DNA from: Niveibacterium sp. 24ML
GTDB taxonomy: Bacteria > Pseudomonadota > Gammaproteobacteria > Burkholderiales > Rhodocyclaceae
Assembly: GCF_026586805.1 (NCBI RefSeq)
Contig: NZ_JAPFHA010000004.1
Span: 1-64,000, forward strand
Length of the DNA stretch: 64,000 nt
Direction: 5' to 3'
In this document: positions 33,708 to 43,143 of the stretch, one piece after another
Layout of the letters: each line of letters starts with the position of its first letter
How positions within the stretch are numbered: position 1 is the stretch's first letter
Notes under the pieces: generated by a model
What the model saw: only the letters and a program-made list of their open reading frames with translations
What the model was told of the DNA's origin: nothing
The model's database searches: none
Translations under genes and position numbers: made by a program

Positions 33708-35954
33708 ATGGAGGCCTCTGCCAGCCGGATCGGCACCGATGTGAGTGCCCTGCATCACGAGCCCATGCATGATGCCGCCGCGGGCATCGATCCGCTCGAA
33801 GGCGTGGATCTTTCGACCCTGCGCGCCCGCACCGCGGCTTACCTCAAGGACGACGATCTCGACCGCCTTGAGCGTGCCGCGCGTTTCTCGGCCGAGGCGC
33901 ATCTTGGGCAGTTCCGCAGCAGCGGCGAGCCCTACGTCTCGCACCCGGTCGCGGTGGCCGAGATCCTCGCCGAATGGCACCTCGATGCGCAGGCGCTGAT
34001 CGCGGCCCTGCTGCACGATGTGATGGAAGACACCGATATCACCAAGCAGGCGATCGCGGATGCTTTCGGCAAGACCTCGGCGGAACTTGTGGACGGGGTT
34101 TCCAAGCTCGACAAGATCGAAGCCCGCACCCATGAAGAGGCGCAGGCAGAGAACTTCCGCAAGATGTTCCTCGCGATGGCGCGCGATGTTCGGGTGATCC
34201 TGATCAAGCTCGCCGACCGCCTGCACAACATGCGCACGCTCGACGCGGTGCGGCCCGACAAACAGCGCCGCATCGCACGCGAAACGCTGGAACTCTACGC
34301 CCCGATCGCCAATCGACTCGGCCTCAACAACCTCTACCGCGAACTGCAGGAGCTCTCGTTCAGTTACCTGCACCCGATGCGCTACCGCGTGCTGGCCAAG
34401 GCCGTGCGGGCCGCGCGCGGCAACCGGCGCGAGATCGTCGGCAAGCTGCTCGGTGCGATCCAGGAACGCCTGCCCAGCTGGCAGATCGACGCCGAAGTGT
34501 GGGGGCGCGAGAAGCATGTGTACGGCATCTACCGCAAGATGGTGGACAAGCACCTGACCTTCTCGCAGGTGCTCGACATCTACGGCTTCCGTATCGTCGT
34601 CAAGGACATCCCGACCTGCTACCTCACGATCGGCGCGCTGCACGAGCTCTACAAGCCGGTGCCGGGCAAGTTCAAGGACTACATCGCGATCCCCAAGGCC
34701 AACGGCTACCAGTCACTGCACACCACCTTGTTCGGCCCCTACGGCACGCCGGTCGAGGTGCAGATCCGCACCTGCGAGATGAACCAGGTGGCCGATAGCG
34801 GCGTGGCGTCGCACTGGCTTTACAAGGCCTGCGAAGGCCCCTTGTCGGATATCCAGCAGCGCACCCACAACTGGCTTCAGTCGCTGATCGAACTGCAGTC
34901 CACCTCCGGCGATTCGACCGAGTTCCTTGAGCACGTCAAGATCGACCTGTTCCCCGGCGAAGTCTTCGTCTTCAGCCCCAAGGGCAAGATCTTCAACCTG
35001 CCGCGCGGCGCCACGGTCGTCGATTTCGCCTACGCCGTGCACACCGACATCGGCAACCGCTGCGTGGCCTGCCGCATCAATGGCGAGTTGATGCCGCTGC
35101 GGACCGAGCTGAAGAACGGCGATCAGGTCGAGGTGGTCACCGCTTCGCACGCCAGCCCGAATCCGGCCTGGCTCTCGTATGTGCGCTCGGGCAAGGCGCG
35201 CGCGCAGATTCGCCACTTCCTCAAGACGGCACAGCAGGATGAGTCCGTCGCGCTGGGCGAGCGGCTGCTGGCGCAGGCCCTGCGTGCGCATGGCTTGCCG
35301 GTGGCTGCGCTGAACAATCTGGTGTGGGAGCGCTTCCTGCGCGACGCCGGCGCGCGCGACCGCAGCGAAGTGTTCACCGACATCGGGCTGGGCAAGCGCC
35401 TGCCCGCGGTGGTGGCCAAACGGCTTGCCAATGCGGTGGAGTCGGTGGGGGTGGAAGGCGTTGAAGGCCAGCAGATCCGCCCGCGCCCGGCCGGGGCGAT
35501 CCTGATCCGCGGCAGCGAGGGCATGGCGGTGCAACTGGCCCGATGTTGCCGGCCGATTCCGGGCGACCCCATCGTTGGCCTGCTACGAAAAGGGCAGGGC
35601 ATGGAAGTGCATCTGAACGACTGCCCCAATCTTTCGCGCAATCGTGCAGACCGCGAACGCTGGGTGGACGTCGAGTGGGAGTCCGACACCGATCGCCTCT
35701 TCGATGTGCAGATCCGCGTCATCACCGAAAACCGCCGCGGCGTGCTGGCCAAGATTGCCGCCTCGATCGCAGAAGAACACTCGAACATCCAGCATGTAAG
35801 CATGGACGGCGAAGGCGCCGCCCACCACCAGATCTACTTCACCCTGCAAGTCACCGATCGCCTGCACCTTGCGCGCCTGATGCGGGCCGTGCGGCGGATT
35901 CCCGAAGTGGTGCGCATCGCCCGCCTGAAGGCGTCGGAAGCGCGCGCGGCCTGA
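33708..35954 (+). CDS. spoT: Bifunctional (p)ppGpp synthetase/hydrolase SpoT
   Basis: A 748-residue RelA/SpoT homologue. The hydrolase HD domain is intact (YVSHPVAVAEIL, then LLHDVMEDTD with His-Asp at ~103-104); the synthetase domain has GREKHVYGIYRKM and DYIAIPKANGYQSLHTT. A TGS domain (VFVFSPKGKIFNLPRGA) and a C-terminal ACT domain (VITENRRGVLAKIAA) follow. It makes and degrades the alarmone. Start ATG 33708 has GGGAGG upstream; the frame to 33663 is not needed. Confidence 0.95.
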   Translation: MEASASRIGTDVSALHHEPMHDAAAGIDPLEGVDLSTLRARTAAYLKDDDLDRLERAARFSAEAHLGQFRSSGEPYVSHPVAVAEILAEWHLDAQALIAALLHDVMEDTDITKQAIADAFGKTSAELVDGVSKLDKIEARTHEEAQAENFRKMFLAMARDVRVILIKLADRLHNMRTLDAVRPDKQRRIARETLELYAPIANRLGLNNLYRELQELSFSYLHPMRYRVLAKAVRAARGNRREIVGKLLGAIQERLPSWQIDAEVWGREKHVYGIYRKMVDKHLTFSQVLDIYGFRIVVKDIPTCYLTIGALHELYKPVPGKFKDYIAIPKANGYQSLHTTLFGPYGTPVEVQIRTCEMNQVADSGVASHWLYKACEGPLSDIQQRTHNWLQSLIELQSTSGDSTEFLEHVKIDLFPGEVFVFSPKGKIFNLPRGATVVDFAYAVHTDIGNRCVACRINGELMPLRTELKNGDQVEVVTASHASPNPAWLSYVRSGKARAQIRHFLKTAQQDESVALGERLLAQALRAHGLPVAALNNLVWERFLRDAGARDRSEVFTDIGLGKRLPAVVAKRLANAVESVGVEGVEGQQIRPRPAGAILIRGSEGMAVQLARCCRPIPGDPIVGLLRKGQGMEVHLNDCPNLSRNRADRERWVDVEWESDTDRLFDVQIRVITENRRGVLAKIAASIAEEHSNIQHVSMDGEGAAHHQIYFTLQVTDRLHLARLMRAVRRIPEVVRIARLKASEARAA

Positions 35955-35998
35955 TCCGGCGCAGCCCTGCTAAAATCGCCGCTTCAGGAGGAATCAAC

Positions 35999-36187
35999 AT
36001 GGCGATGTACGAGTCCGAACACACCAAATTCATGCGCGAGTGGATGGCCAAGCACCCCGAAGAGCGTGAGGAGCAACGCAAGGGCCGCGCGCTGTGGTGG
36101 GACAAGCCGCAGGATCTGGAAACCCAGCGGCGCAATGCCGAATCGAAGATCGCGCAGAAGCCCTACCCCTACCAGAGCGAAGTTTGA
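35999..36187 (+). CDS. DUF3460 family small protein
   Basis: A 62-residue hydrophilic protein: MYESEHTKFMREWMAKHP at the start and KGRALWWDKPQD in the middle, the family's typical features. Strong ribosome binding site AGGAGG six to eight bases before the ATG. It is 44 bp after spoT. DUF3460 occurs mainly in betaproteobacteria and has no known function. Confidence 0.85.
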   Translation: MAMYESEHTKFMREWMAKHPEEREEQRKGRALWWDKPQDLETQRRNAESKIAQKPYPYQSEV

Positions 36188-36284
36188 TCCACGGCTCTAC
36201 CCGCTTGCATGGCCCTGACACTGTTCAGGGCCATCTGCATTGTGCTGGCCTGCGATGGGCCACTCATCTACACGATCGCGCTGA

Positions 36285-37688
36285 ATGAACCCGCTTTTCG
36301 AGCGCCCGCTCGCCATTGTCGATCTGGAGACCACCGGTGCCGATCCGCACCGCGACCGCATCACCGAAGTCGCAATCGTGCGGGTCGAAGGCGGCGTTGA
36401 AGTGGAACGCTGGTCCAGCCTGGTCGACCCCGAGATGCCGATTCCGCGCCGCATCCAGGAATTTACCGGCATCAGCAACGAGATGGTCGCCGGGGCACCC
36501 AACTTCAGGGCCTTGGCTGACGAGATCGCGCAACGCCTCGCGGGCGCCGTGTTCGTCGCGCACAACGCGCGCTTTGACTACAACTTCCTGCGCGCCGCCT
36601 TCGCGCAGCGGCAGATCGCATTCGATCCGCCGGTGCTGTGCACCGTGAAGCTCTCTCGCGCGCTCTACCCGGAGCACGCGCGGCACGGGCTCGATGCGAT
36701 TGTCGAGCGTCACGGCTATGCGGTTGAAAACCGTCACCGCGCGATGACCGATGCCGATCTGGTCTGGCAGTTCATGCAGGAAGCCGCCGGCTTGTTCGAT
36801 CACGACCGCCTGCTGCTCGCGCTTCGCCGCGCAGGCAGCGAGGGGGCTGCGGTACCGAGGCTACCCGAAGGCGATCTGGAGGCCCTGCCCGAGGCGCCGG
36901 GGGTTTACCTGTTGTTTGGTGCGGGCGGGCAACTGCTGCAGTGCGGGCGCTCGAATCACCTGCGCTCGAAGGTGCTTGGTCTGTTCACCGGGCGCGGCGA
37001 TGCCAAGAGCGTGAAGCTCAGCGCGCAGGTGCGGCGGGTGGAGACCGAGTTCACCGCCGGCGACCTGGATTCCCAGCTTCGAGAGCTGGCCTTGCTGCGC
37101 CGCCATGTGCCGGAAAAGCATCCAAGCCGCTCGCTGGGCTGGCGCTTCATTCCGAACCGGCGCCGCCCGCCGGTGCTGGAGGAATGCGAGCTGCACGGCA
37201 GCGATCCGTGCGAGTGGGGGGATGTGTTCGGCACCTTCCGCGGCCAGCGTGAAGCGGACAACACCTTGCGCGAACTGGTGCTGCTGCATCGCCTGTGTCC
37301 GCAGCGGGTTGGCCTTGAAAACGGGCGCGGCGCCTGCCAGGCCTACGGGCTCAAGCGTTGTGACGGCGTTTGCGTGGATGCCGAGCGGCCGGAGATCCAC
37401 GACGCCCGCCTCTTGCGTGCGCTGGCGTCCCTGGCGCCACGCGCCTGGCCCTGGGCCGGGCCGGTGGCGATTGCCGAACTGCATGAAGAGAGCGGCCGCG
37501 CCGCGACGCATGTTTTCGACCAGTGGTGCCACCTGGGCACTGCGCGTGACGAGGCGGCGCTTGAAGGCCTGCTCAGCGAAGCGCCGAGTCGCAAGTTCGA
37601 CCTGGAGATCGCGCGGCTGCTGCAGCGCTGGCTGATGCAGCCGGGGCACGCGATGGCGGTGCGGCCGCTGCCTCAGCGCGTGGTCTGA
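36285..37688 (+). CDS. DEDDh exonuclease fused to a GIY-YIG (UvrC/Cho-like) domain
   Basis: A 467-residue fusion. Residues ~8-180 form a DnaQ-like 3'-5' exonuclease: AIVDLETTGADPHRDRI (DxE), VFVAHNARFDYNFLR and HRAMTDADLVWQFM (His-x4-Asp). From about residue 200 a UvrC-type GIY-YIG domain follows: LPEAPGVYLLFGAGGQLLQC, where GVY is near-canonical but the YIG triad is QCG, so nuclease activity is doubtful. The rest includes a Cys cluster (GACQAYGLKRCDGVC) as in Cho-type proteins. It overlaps the convergent DUF2157 gene by 16 bp. Confidence 0.82.
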   Translation: MNPLFERPLAIVDLETTGADPHRDRITEVAIVRVEGGVEVERWSSLVDPEMPIPRRIQEFTGISNEMVAGAPNFRALADEIAQRLAGAVFVAHNARFDYNFLRAAFAQRQIAFDPPVLCTVKLSRALYPEHARHGLDAIVERHGYAVENRHRAMTDADLVWQFMQEAAGLFDHDRLLLALRRAGSEGAAVPRLPEGDLEALPEAPGVYLLFGAGGQLLQCGRSNHLRSKVLGLFTGRGDAKSVKLSAQVRRVETEFTAGDLDSQLRELALLRRHVPEKHPSRSLGWRFIPNRRRPPVLEECELHGSDPCEWGDVFGTFRGQREADNTLRELVLLHRLCPQRVGLENGRGACQAYGLKRCDGVCVDAERPEIHDARLLRALASLAPRAWPWAGPVAIAELHEESGRAATHVFDQWCHLGTARDEAALEGLLSEAPSRKFDLEIARLLQRWLMQPGHAMAVRPLPQRVV

Positions 37689-38755
37689 CGCGCCTCAATC
37701 AGACGGCGTAGATCCTCGGGTAGCCAGGCCCTCAGGCGCAGGCTCAGCCGTGCTTCGTGCTGGCGCCACGCAATGCCCGCGAAGATGATGCCAAGCCCGA
37801 TGGCGGTGAGCGCCAGCGGGAACAGCCAGCTGTCGCGGAAGTAGTGGTGCGAGAGATCGCCCAGCACGATCGCGACACCCAGCGCACCGAACACGACAAA
37901 GGTTCGCCGCACCAGCACCGCGCCAATGCCGATCAGCAGCAGGTTGATCGCAAGGTAGATCAGCTTGCCCGACAGCAGCCCCGAGCCCAGCGAGCTGAGG
38001 CCCCCCCAGAAGGCCATGAGGCCGAACAGGTAGAGCCAGAACGGGTAGTCCTTGCCTGAACGGCTGCGCAGTTCGGCCCAGAAGGCACCCAGCAGCATCA
38101 GCAAGCCGAAGGCCAGCGAGAACCACTTGCGGAAGGTCCAGGCCGCTTCGTTCCAGTAATGCGGCGCATCGGCGGCGATCAGGAATACCGCCAGGTCCAT
38201 GCTCATGTACCACAGGGTCACGGCGATCGGCATCACCAGGAAGGGCGTGCGCCAGCGGTAGAGCATCAGCGTGCCGGCGATCAGGGTGACGAACTCCAGC
38301 GTGATCCAGCGCCAGTCGATGTAGGCGTGATAGTCGCGGTAGCCCTTGATGTGGCTGGCCTCGGCCCACAGCCCGAAGGCGTTCTGCAGGCCCCACACGG
38401 CAAGCGGCACCAGCACCACGACCAGCGCGGCCATGAGGCCGCAGGGAACCGCCAGTGCCATCCGCTCGAAGCGTTCAGCCAGCTTCCAGGCAAGGCCGGC
38501 GTAGAGCAGCGCTATGAAGAAGATGCCCCAGCCGCCGAATTCTTCCCAACCCAGGGTCATGAAGAGCGACATCGCGCCAATCGCGAGCATGCCGCCCAGG
38601 TAGTACAGCACATGGGTGAAATCGAAGCGCGGTGCGTCGCCGGCGGCGGCACCGCGAGCGGCAAGGAAGTGCCACAGCGGCTCGGCCGCGTTGGCGGGGA
38701 TCAAGCCGGCCTGACTGGCGGCGTCGAGGTCGGTACGCTGGATGCGGAGGGTCAT
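37673..38755 (-). CDS. DUF2157 multi-pass membrane protein
   Basis: A 360-residue inner-membrane protein with an N-terminal soluble part (~45 residues, LDAASQAGLIPANAAEPLWH) and about eight to nine hydrophobic segments starting with HVLYYLGGMLAIGAMSLFM, as in DUF2157. The frame extends to 38785, but ATG 38755 fits MTLRIQRTDL. Its 3' end overlaps the exonuclease-fusion gene by 16 bp. Function unknown. Confidence 0.78.
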   Translation of the reverse strand: MTLRIQRTDLDAASQAGLIPANAAEPLWHFLAARGAAAGDAPRFDFTHVLYYLGGMLAIGAMSLFMTLGWEEFGGWGIFFIALLYAGLAWKLAERFERMALAVPCGLMAALVVVLVPLAVWGLQNAFGLWAEASHIKGYRDYHAYIDWRWITLEFVTLIAGTLMLYRWRTPFLVMPIAVTLWYMSMDLAVFLIAADAPHYWNEAAWTFRKWFSLAFGLLMLLGAFWAELRSRSGKDYPFWLYLFGLMAFWGGLSSLGSGLLSGKLIYLAINLLLIGIGAVLVRRTFVVFGALGVAIVLGDLSHHYFRDSWLFPLALTAIGLGIIFAGIAWRQHEARLSLRLRAWLPEDLRRLIEARQTTR

Positions 38756-38883
38756 GGCCAAGCCCGTGGATGAAGGTGCCGCCAATTGTGCGCGCTCCGG
38801 ACGGCAAACCGGATCCGCCCTTGCAGGTTGCCGATGGCGGTGCCGCCGGTATCATTCCGCGCTACGCATCGCAGGTGCCCCCC

Positions 38884-39639
38884 ATGACCCAGGCGGTAGA
38901 AGTTGTCGATCTTCTGAAGGCAGCCCTCAAGGCGCGCGGCATCACCTATGCCGAGCTGGCGCGGCGGGTCGGGCAATCGGAAGCCAGCGTCAAGCGTTGG
39001 TTTGCCCAGCGCAATTTCACGCTGGCAAGGCTGGATACGGTCTGCAACGCCGTCGGCATTGATTTCGCGGAACTGACCGGCGGCTTTGACCGCGAAGCGC
39101 GCCTGATCTCGCGCCTGAGCGTGGCGCAGGAGCGCGAGATCGTCGGCGAGCCCAAACTCTTCCTCGCCGCGCTGTCGGCGCTGAATCTGCTGGGCTTCGA
39201 GGACATGCTCGCGCTGTATGAATTCGAGCGCGCCGAGCTGATCGGCCTGCTCGCGCGGCTCGATCGCATCGGCTTCATCGAACTGATGCCGAACAACCGC
39301 ATCCGCCTGCGCGTGGCACGCACGTTTTCCTGGACGCCCAACGGCCCGATCATGGAAGCCTTCAAGGACAACGTGGCGGACTTCTTCGCCAGCGACTTTG
39401 CCGCGCCGGGCGAGGCGATGTTCCTGCTCAACGGGCGCCTCACGCCCGGCGCGCGCCACGCCCTGGCCGAGCGCCTGAAGAAACTCGCGCGCGAATTCGC
39501 CGAACTGCATTGGGACGAAGGCGCCTTGCCGCAGGCCGAGCGCCAGCCGGTGAGCCTGCTGCTGGCCTGCCGCCCGTGGCAGGTGGCCGCGATTCGCCCC
39601 TTCATCCGCCCGGCCCGCAAGGCGCCGCGGCCAAGCTGA
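38884..39639 (+). CDS. XRE-like helix-turn-helix transcriptional regulator
   Basis: A 251-residue protein with an N-terminal Cro/C1-type HTH (ARGITYAELARRVGQSEASV, then KRWFAQRNFTLARLDTVCNA), residues ~16-60. The remaining 190 residues (SRLSVAQEREIVGEPKLFL; winged-helix-like MLALYEFERAELIGLLARLD) resemble the conserved companion region of this proteobacterial subgroup. Ligand and targets are unknown. It is divergent from the DUF2157 gene (128 bp), which may be its target. Confidence 0.78.
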   Translation: MTQAVEVVDLLKAALKARGITYAELARRVGQSEASVKRWFAQRNFTLARLDTVCNAVGIDFAELTGGFDREARLISRLSVAQEREIVGEPKLFLAALSALNLLGFEDMLALYEFERAELIGLLARLDRIGFIELMPNNRIRLRVARTFSWTPNGPIMEAFKDNVADFFASDFAAPGEAMFLLNGRLTPGARHALAERLKKLAREFAELHWDEGALPQAERQPVSLLLACRPWQVAAIRPFIRPARKAPRPS

Positions 39640-39654
39640 ACCCACGGAGACACG

Positions 39655-40068
39655 ATGTTCAAGAACCCCGATCTGGACACCCTGCGCGCAGCCATCGCGA
39701 AGGTGAAAACCGTCGCCATCGTCGGCGCTTCGCCCAAAGCGGAGCGGCCCAGCCACTACATCGGGCAGTTCCTCAAGCAGCAGGGGCTGCGGGTGATCCC
39801 GATCCACCCGGCAGCCAGCGAACTGTTCGGCGAGAAGGCCTACCCCAGCCTCTCGGCGGTGCCGGAAAAGATCGACCTCGCGGACTTCTACATCAACGCC
39901 GAGCGGGTCGGCCCGCTGGTGGATGAAGCGGTTGCGCTGGGCATACCCTTCATCTGGATGCAGGATCACGTGGTGGATGAAGCTGCTGCGCAGCGCGCGC
40001 GCGAGGCCGGCGCGACGGTCGTGATGGATGACTGCATCTACCGCCGTTGGCGGCAACTGACGGAATGA
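39655..40068 (+). CDS. CoA-binding domain protein (YccU-like)
   Basis: A 137-residue single-domain Rossmann protein: [20 protein letters not shown] at ~17-36 binds the nucleotide, and [20 protein letters not shown] is conserved in CoA-binding/YccU proteins. Related to the CoA-binding domain of succinyl-CoA synthetase but without catalytic partners. It starts 15 bp after the XRE gene. Confidence 0.88.
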   Translation: MFKNPDLDTLRAAIAKVKTVAIVGASPKAERPSHYIGQFLKQQGLRVIPIHPAASELFGEKAYPSLSAVPEKIDLADFYINAERVGPLVDEAVALGIPFIWMQDHVVDEAAAQRAREAGATVVMDDCIYRRWRQLTE

Positions 40069-40102
40069 TCGGCCTGCAGCCGCCTGTGGGACAATTGCGC
40101 AC

Positions 40103-40933
40103 ATGAAACTCCGCTTTACGAAAATGCAGGGCCTGGGCAATGACTTCGTCGTCATCGACGCGGTGCGCCAGGCTTTTGAGATGACGCCCGAGCGCGCGCG
40201 CGTGCTGGCCGACCGGCGCTTCGGCGTGGGCTGCGACCAGATCCTGATCGTCGAGCCGAGCCGTTTGCCCGGCGTCGATTTCCGCTACCGCATCTTCAAC
40301 CTCGATGGCGAGGTGGAGCAGTGCGGCAATGGTTCGCGCTGCTTTGCGCGCTACGTGCGCGACAAGGGCCTCACCGACAAGGACGAAATCCGCGTTGAAA
40401 CCCTTGCCGGCGTGATCACGCCGCGGCTCGGTGCCGACGGGCTGGTGACGGTGGACATGGGCGCACCGGTGCTTGATCCGGCGCGCATCCCGTTCATCTC
40501 CGACTCCGATGCGCCGGCGCAGCCGCTGGAGGTGGCGGGCGAAACGATCCTGATCGGCGCCGTCAGCATGGGCAACCCGCATGCGGTGCAGGTGGTCACG
40601 GACGTCGATACCGCGCCGGTGACGACGCAGGGGCCGCTGATCGAACACCATCCGCGCTTTCCGGCACGTGTGAATGCCGGCTTCATGCAGGTCGTCGACC
40701 GCCACACGATCCGCCTGCGGGTGTTTGAGCGCGCGGCGGGTGAAACCCTGGCCTGCGGCACCGGCGCCTGCGCGGCGGTGGTGTCGGGCATCCGGCGCGG
40801 TCTGCTCGATAGCCCGGTGCGGGTGCATGCGCGCGGTGGCGAGTTGAGCATTGCCTGGGGTGGCCCCGGCCAGCCGGTGCTGATGTCCGGCCCGGCAGTC
40901 ACCGTGTTCGAAGGCGAAATCGAGATTGACTGA
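40103..40933 (+). CDS. dapF: Diaminopimelate epimerase
   Basis: A 276-residue enzyme converting LL- to meso-diaminopimelate for lysine and peptidoglycan. Both catalytic Cys are present: [13 protein letters not shown] (first) and [15 protein letters not shown] (second). [19 protein letters not shown] is the standard N-terminus. Complete, 35 bp after the CoA-binding gene. Confidence 0.96.
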   Translation: MKLRFTKMQGLGNDFVVIDAVRQAFEMTPERARVLADRRFGVGCDQILIVEPSRLPGVDFRYRIFNLDGEVEQCGNGSRCFARYVRDKGLTDKDEIRVETLAGVITPRLGADGLVTVDMGAPVLDPARIPFISDSDAPAQPLEVAGETILIGAVSMGNPHAVQVVTDVDTAPVTTQGPLIEHHPRFPARVNAGFMQVVDRHTIRLRVFERAAGETLACGTGACAAVVSGIRRGLLDSPVRVHARGGELSIAWGGPGQPVLMSGPAVTVFEGEIEID

Positions 40934-40974
40934 AGTCCGTGGCCAGCGGCTGCGGCGCACTTGAGGTTGCACCC

Positions 40975-41625
40975 ATGACTGATCAGGAAGTGATCGCCTA
41001 CCTGCAGGCGCATCCGGAATTCTTCAACGAACAACCGGCCCTGCTGGCGCAACTGTCGGTGCCGCACCCGGACACCGGCCAGGCGATCTCGCTCACAGAA
41101 CGGCAACTGCTGGCGATGCGCGAAAAGCTGCAGATGCTGCAGGACAAGATGGAAGAGCTGGTGCGCTTCGGCGAAGAGAACGACGTCATCGGCGAGAAGG
41201 TGCACCGCCTCACCCTGGGCCTGCTTGAATCGAACAGCGTCGAGGCGGTGGTTGGCGTGATCGATTCGCACCTGGTTGAAGACTTTGCGGTGCCGCATGT
41301 CGCCCTGCGCGTCTGGAACAGCATCATCCAGCGCGATACGGTGGAGTTCTCGGCGGTGTCTGAAGAGTTGCGTTTCTTCGCGGCCGATCTGCGCCACCCG
41401 TACTGCGGGCCGGCGGCCCAGCCGGAAGTGGTGGGCTGGTTCGGCGAGCCGGGCGCGCAAGTGCGTTCGGTGGCCTTGCTGCCCCTGCGGCGCGACGGCG
41501 TGGTGTTTGGCCTGCTTGCACTGGGCAGCGAAGACATCGAGCGCTTCTACCCCGAGATGGGCACGCTCTACGTGGCACGCATCGCGGATCTGGTGAGCGC
41601 GTCGCTGATCAACCACCTGGGTTAG
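40975..41625 (+). CDS. DUF484 family protein (GAF-like)
   Basis: A 216-residue cytoplasmic protein: DQEVIAYLQAHPEFFNE at the N-terminus, a helical segment (LTERQLLAMREKLQMLQ), then a GAF-like domain with SVALLPLRRDGVVFGLLALG and FYPEMGTLYVARIADL. DUF484 genes typically sit between dapF and xerC, as here. ATG 40975 is preferred over the open frame from 40939. Function unknown. Confidence 0.87.
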   Translation: MTDQEVIAYLQAHPEFFNEQPALLAQLSVPHPDTGQAISLTERQLLAMREKLQMLQDKMEELVRFGEENDVIGEKVHRLTLGLLESNSVEAVVGVIDSHLVEDFAVPHVALRVWNSIIQRDTVEFSAVSEELRFFAADLRHPYCGPAAQPEVVGWFGEPGAQVRSVALLPLRRDGVVFGLLALGSEDIERFYPEMGTLYVARIADLVSASLINHLG

Positions 41626-41643
41626 CTGCCCCGTGTTCCGCGC

Positions 41644-42147
41644 ATGACGGTTTCGATCCAGGACATCCAGGCCGAAGATGTAGTGCCCTTCCGGATCGCG
41701 GTGGATCGGGTCGCGCGTGAGGGGCGCTTTCTTGCCAGCAACGAGGCGCCCTCGCTCGACGCGGTCGCGCGATTTGTCAGCACCAACCTTGAATTTGGCT
41801 ATCCGCATGTGGTGGCGTTGGTCGATGGTGCGCTGGTGGGCTGGTGCGACATCACCCCCGAGGGCCGGCCACTCAAGCGCCATGTCGGCCTGCTCGGCAT
41901 CGGCGTGCTTGAGCCCTGGCGCCGGCGCGGCGTGGGGGCGGCTTTGCTCGACGCTGCGCTGGCGCGCGCCACCGCGGCCGGTTTCTTGCGGATCGAGTTG
42001 TCGGTGCGGACCGACAACCACGCCGCCATTGCGCTATACCGCAAGCGGGGCTTCGTCGAGGAAGGGGTCAAGCGGATGGCGATCAGGGTGCCGGACGGCT
42101 TTGGCGATGTCCTGATGATGGCCTACCTCTCGCCCGCGCTGGCCTGA
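41644..42147 (+). CDS. GNAT family N-acetyltransferase
   Basis: A 167-residue acetyltransferase with the acetyl-CoA motif A as WRRRGVGAALLDAALARA (R-R-x-G-x-G/A) and the later RTDNHAAIALYRKRGFVEEG. Resembles RimI/phosphinothricin-type acetyltransferases; substrate unknown. Spaced one base from the xerC ATG, so co-expressed with it. Confidence 0.86.
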   Translation: MTVSIQDIQAEDVVPFRIAVDRVAREGRFLASNEAPSLDAVARFVSTNLEFGYPHVVALVDGALVGWCDITPEGRPLKRHVGLLGIGVLEPWRRRGVGAALLDAALARATAAGFLRIELSVRTDNHAAIALYRKRGFVEEGVKRMAIRVPDGFGDVLMMAYLSPALA

Positions 42148-42148
42148 G

Positions 42149-43066
42149 ATGACGGCAAGCGGCGCGAGCGAGCTTCCCGCCCCGATGCAGGCCTGGCTTG
42201 CGGTGCTGACCCACGAGCAGCGTGCGGCGCCGCTGACGGTGTCGGCCTACCGCCGCGATTTGCTGCAACTGGCGGAACTCTCGCGTGGCCGCCCGCTTGA
42301 GGCCGTGTCGCCGCACGACATCCGCCGTTATGTCGCGCGCCTGCACGGGCAAGGGCTTTCGGGGCGCACGATTGCCCGCCAACTGTCGTGCTGGCGTGGC
42401 TTCTTCGCATGGTGGGCGCGCACCGGCGCGGTGGGTGCCAACCCGGTGGTGGGCATCCGCCCACCCAAGTCAGCCAAGGGTTTGCCGCAGGCGCTTTCGC
42501 CCGACCAGGCGGTGGCCTTGCTCGATGCGCCGCAGGGGGCGGCGAATGATCCGTTCGCGCTGCGCGATCGCGCGATGTTCGAACTGTTCTATTCCTCCGG
42601 CCTGCGCCTGACAGAGCTCGCCAGCCTGGATATCGGCCCCGCGCTGAACCTGCGTGACGCCGAGGTCACGGTGACCGGCAAACGCAGCAAGGCGCGCACC
42701 GTGCCGGTCGGCACGCAGGCGCGCGAAGCCCTTGCGGCGTGGCTGCAGGAGCGGGCTCGCCATGCACGGGCCGACGAGCCTGCGCTTTTCGTCAATACCC
42801 GTGGCGCGCGGATTGCGCCGCGCAGCATCCAGCAGAGGCTGGCCTTGTGGGCGCAGCGCAGCGGCCTGGGGGTACATGTGCACCCGCACATGCTGCGCCA
42901 CAGTTTTGCCAGCCACCTGCTGCAATCATCCGGCGATCTGCGCGCGGTTCAGGAATTGCTGGGCCACGAGAGCATCGCCACGACGCAGATCTACACCCAC
43001 CTCGACTTCCAGCACCTGGCGAAGGTGTATGACGCGGCGCACCCGCGCGCCAAGCGCAAACCCTGA
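42149..43066 (+). CDS. xerC: Tyrosine recombinase XerC
   Basis: A 305-residue recombinase resolving chromosome dimers at dif with XerD. N-terminal SAM-like domain (TVSAYRRDLLQLAELSRG), catalytic domain with Arg in SSGLRLTELASLDIG, Lys in VTGKRSKARTVPVG, HMLRHSFASHLL (H-x-x-R), LGHESIATTQIYTH (His, then the nucleophile Tyr). Full catalytic set. Position after dapF-DUF484 supports XerC over XerD or an integrase. Confidence 0.93.
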   Translation: MTASGASELPAPMQAWLAVLTHEQRAAPLTVSAYRRDLLQLAELSRGRPLEAVSPHDIRRYVARLHGQGLSGRTIARQLSCWRGFFAWWARTGAVGANPVVGIRPPKSAKGLPQALSPDQAVALLDAPQGAANDPFALRDRAMFELFYSSGLRLTELASLDIGPALNLRDAEVTVTGKRSKARTVPVGTQAREALAAWLQERARHARADEPALFVNTRGARIAPRSIQQRLALWAQRSGLGVHVHPHMLRHSFASHLLQSSGDLRAVQELLGHESIATTQIYTHLDFQHLAKVYDAAHPRAKRKP

Positions 43067-43143
43067 TCCAGCAATCTGGCGCGGGCCATGCGGAAGGACT
43101 ACCATGGCGCCACTTTCAAAACCCTGTCATGAGGAAATTCCAA

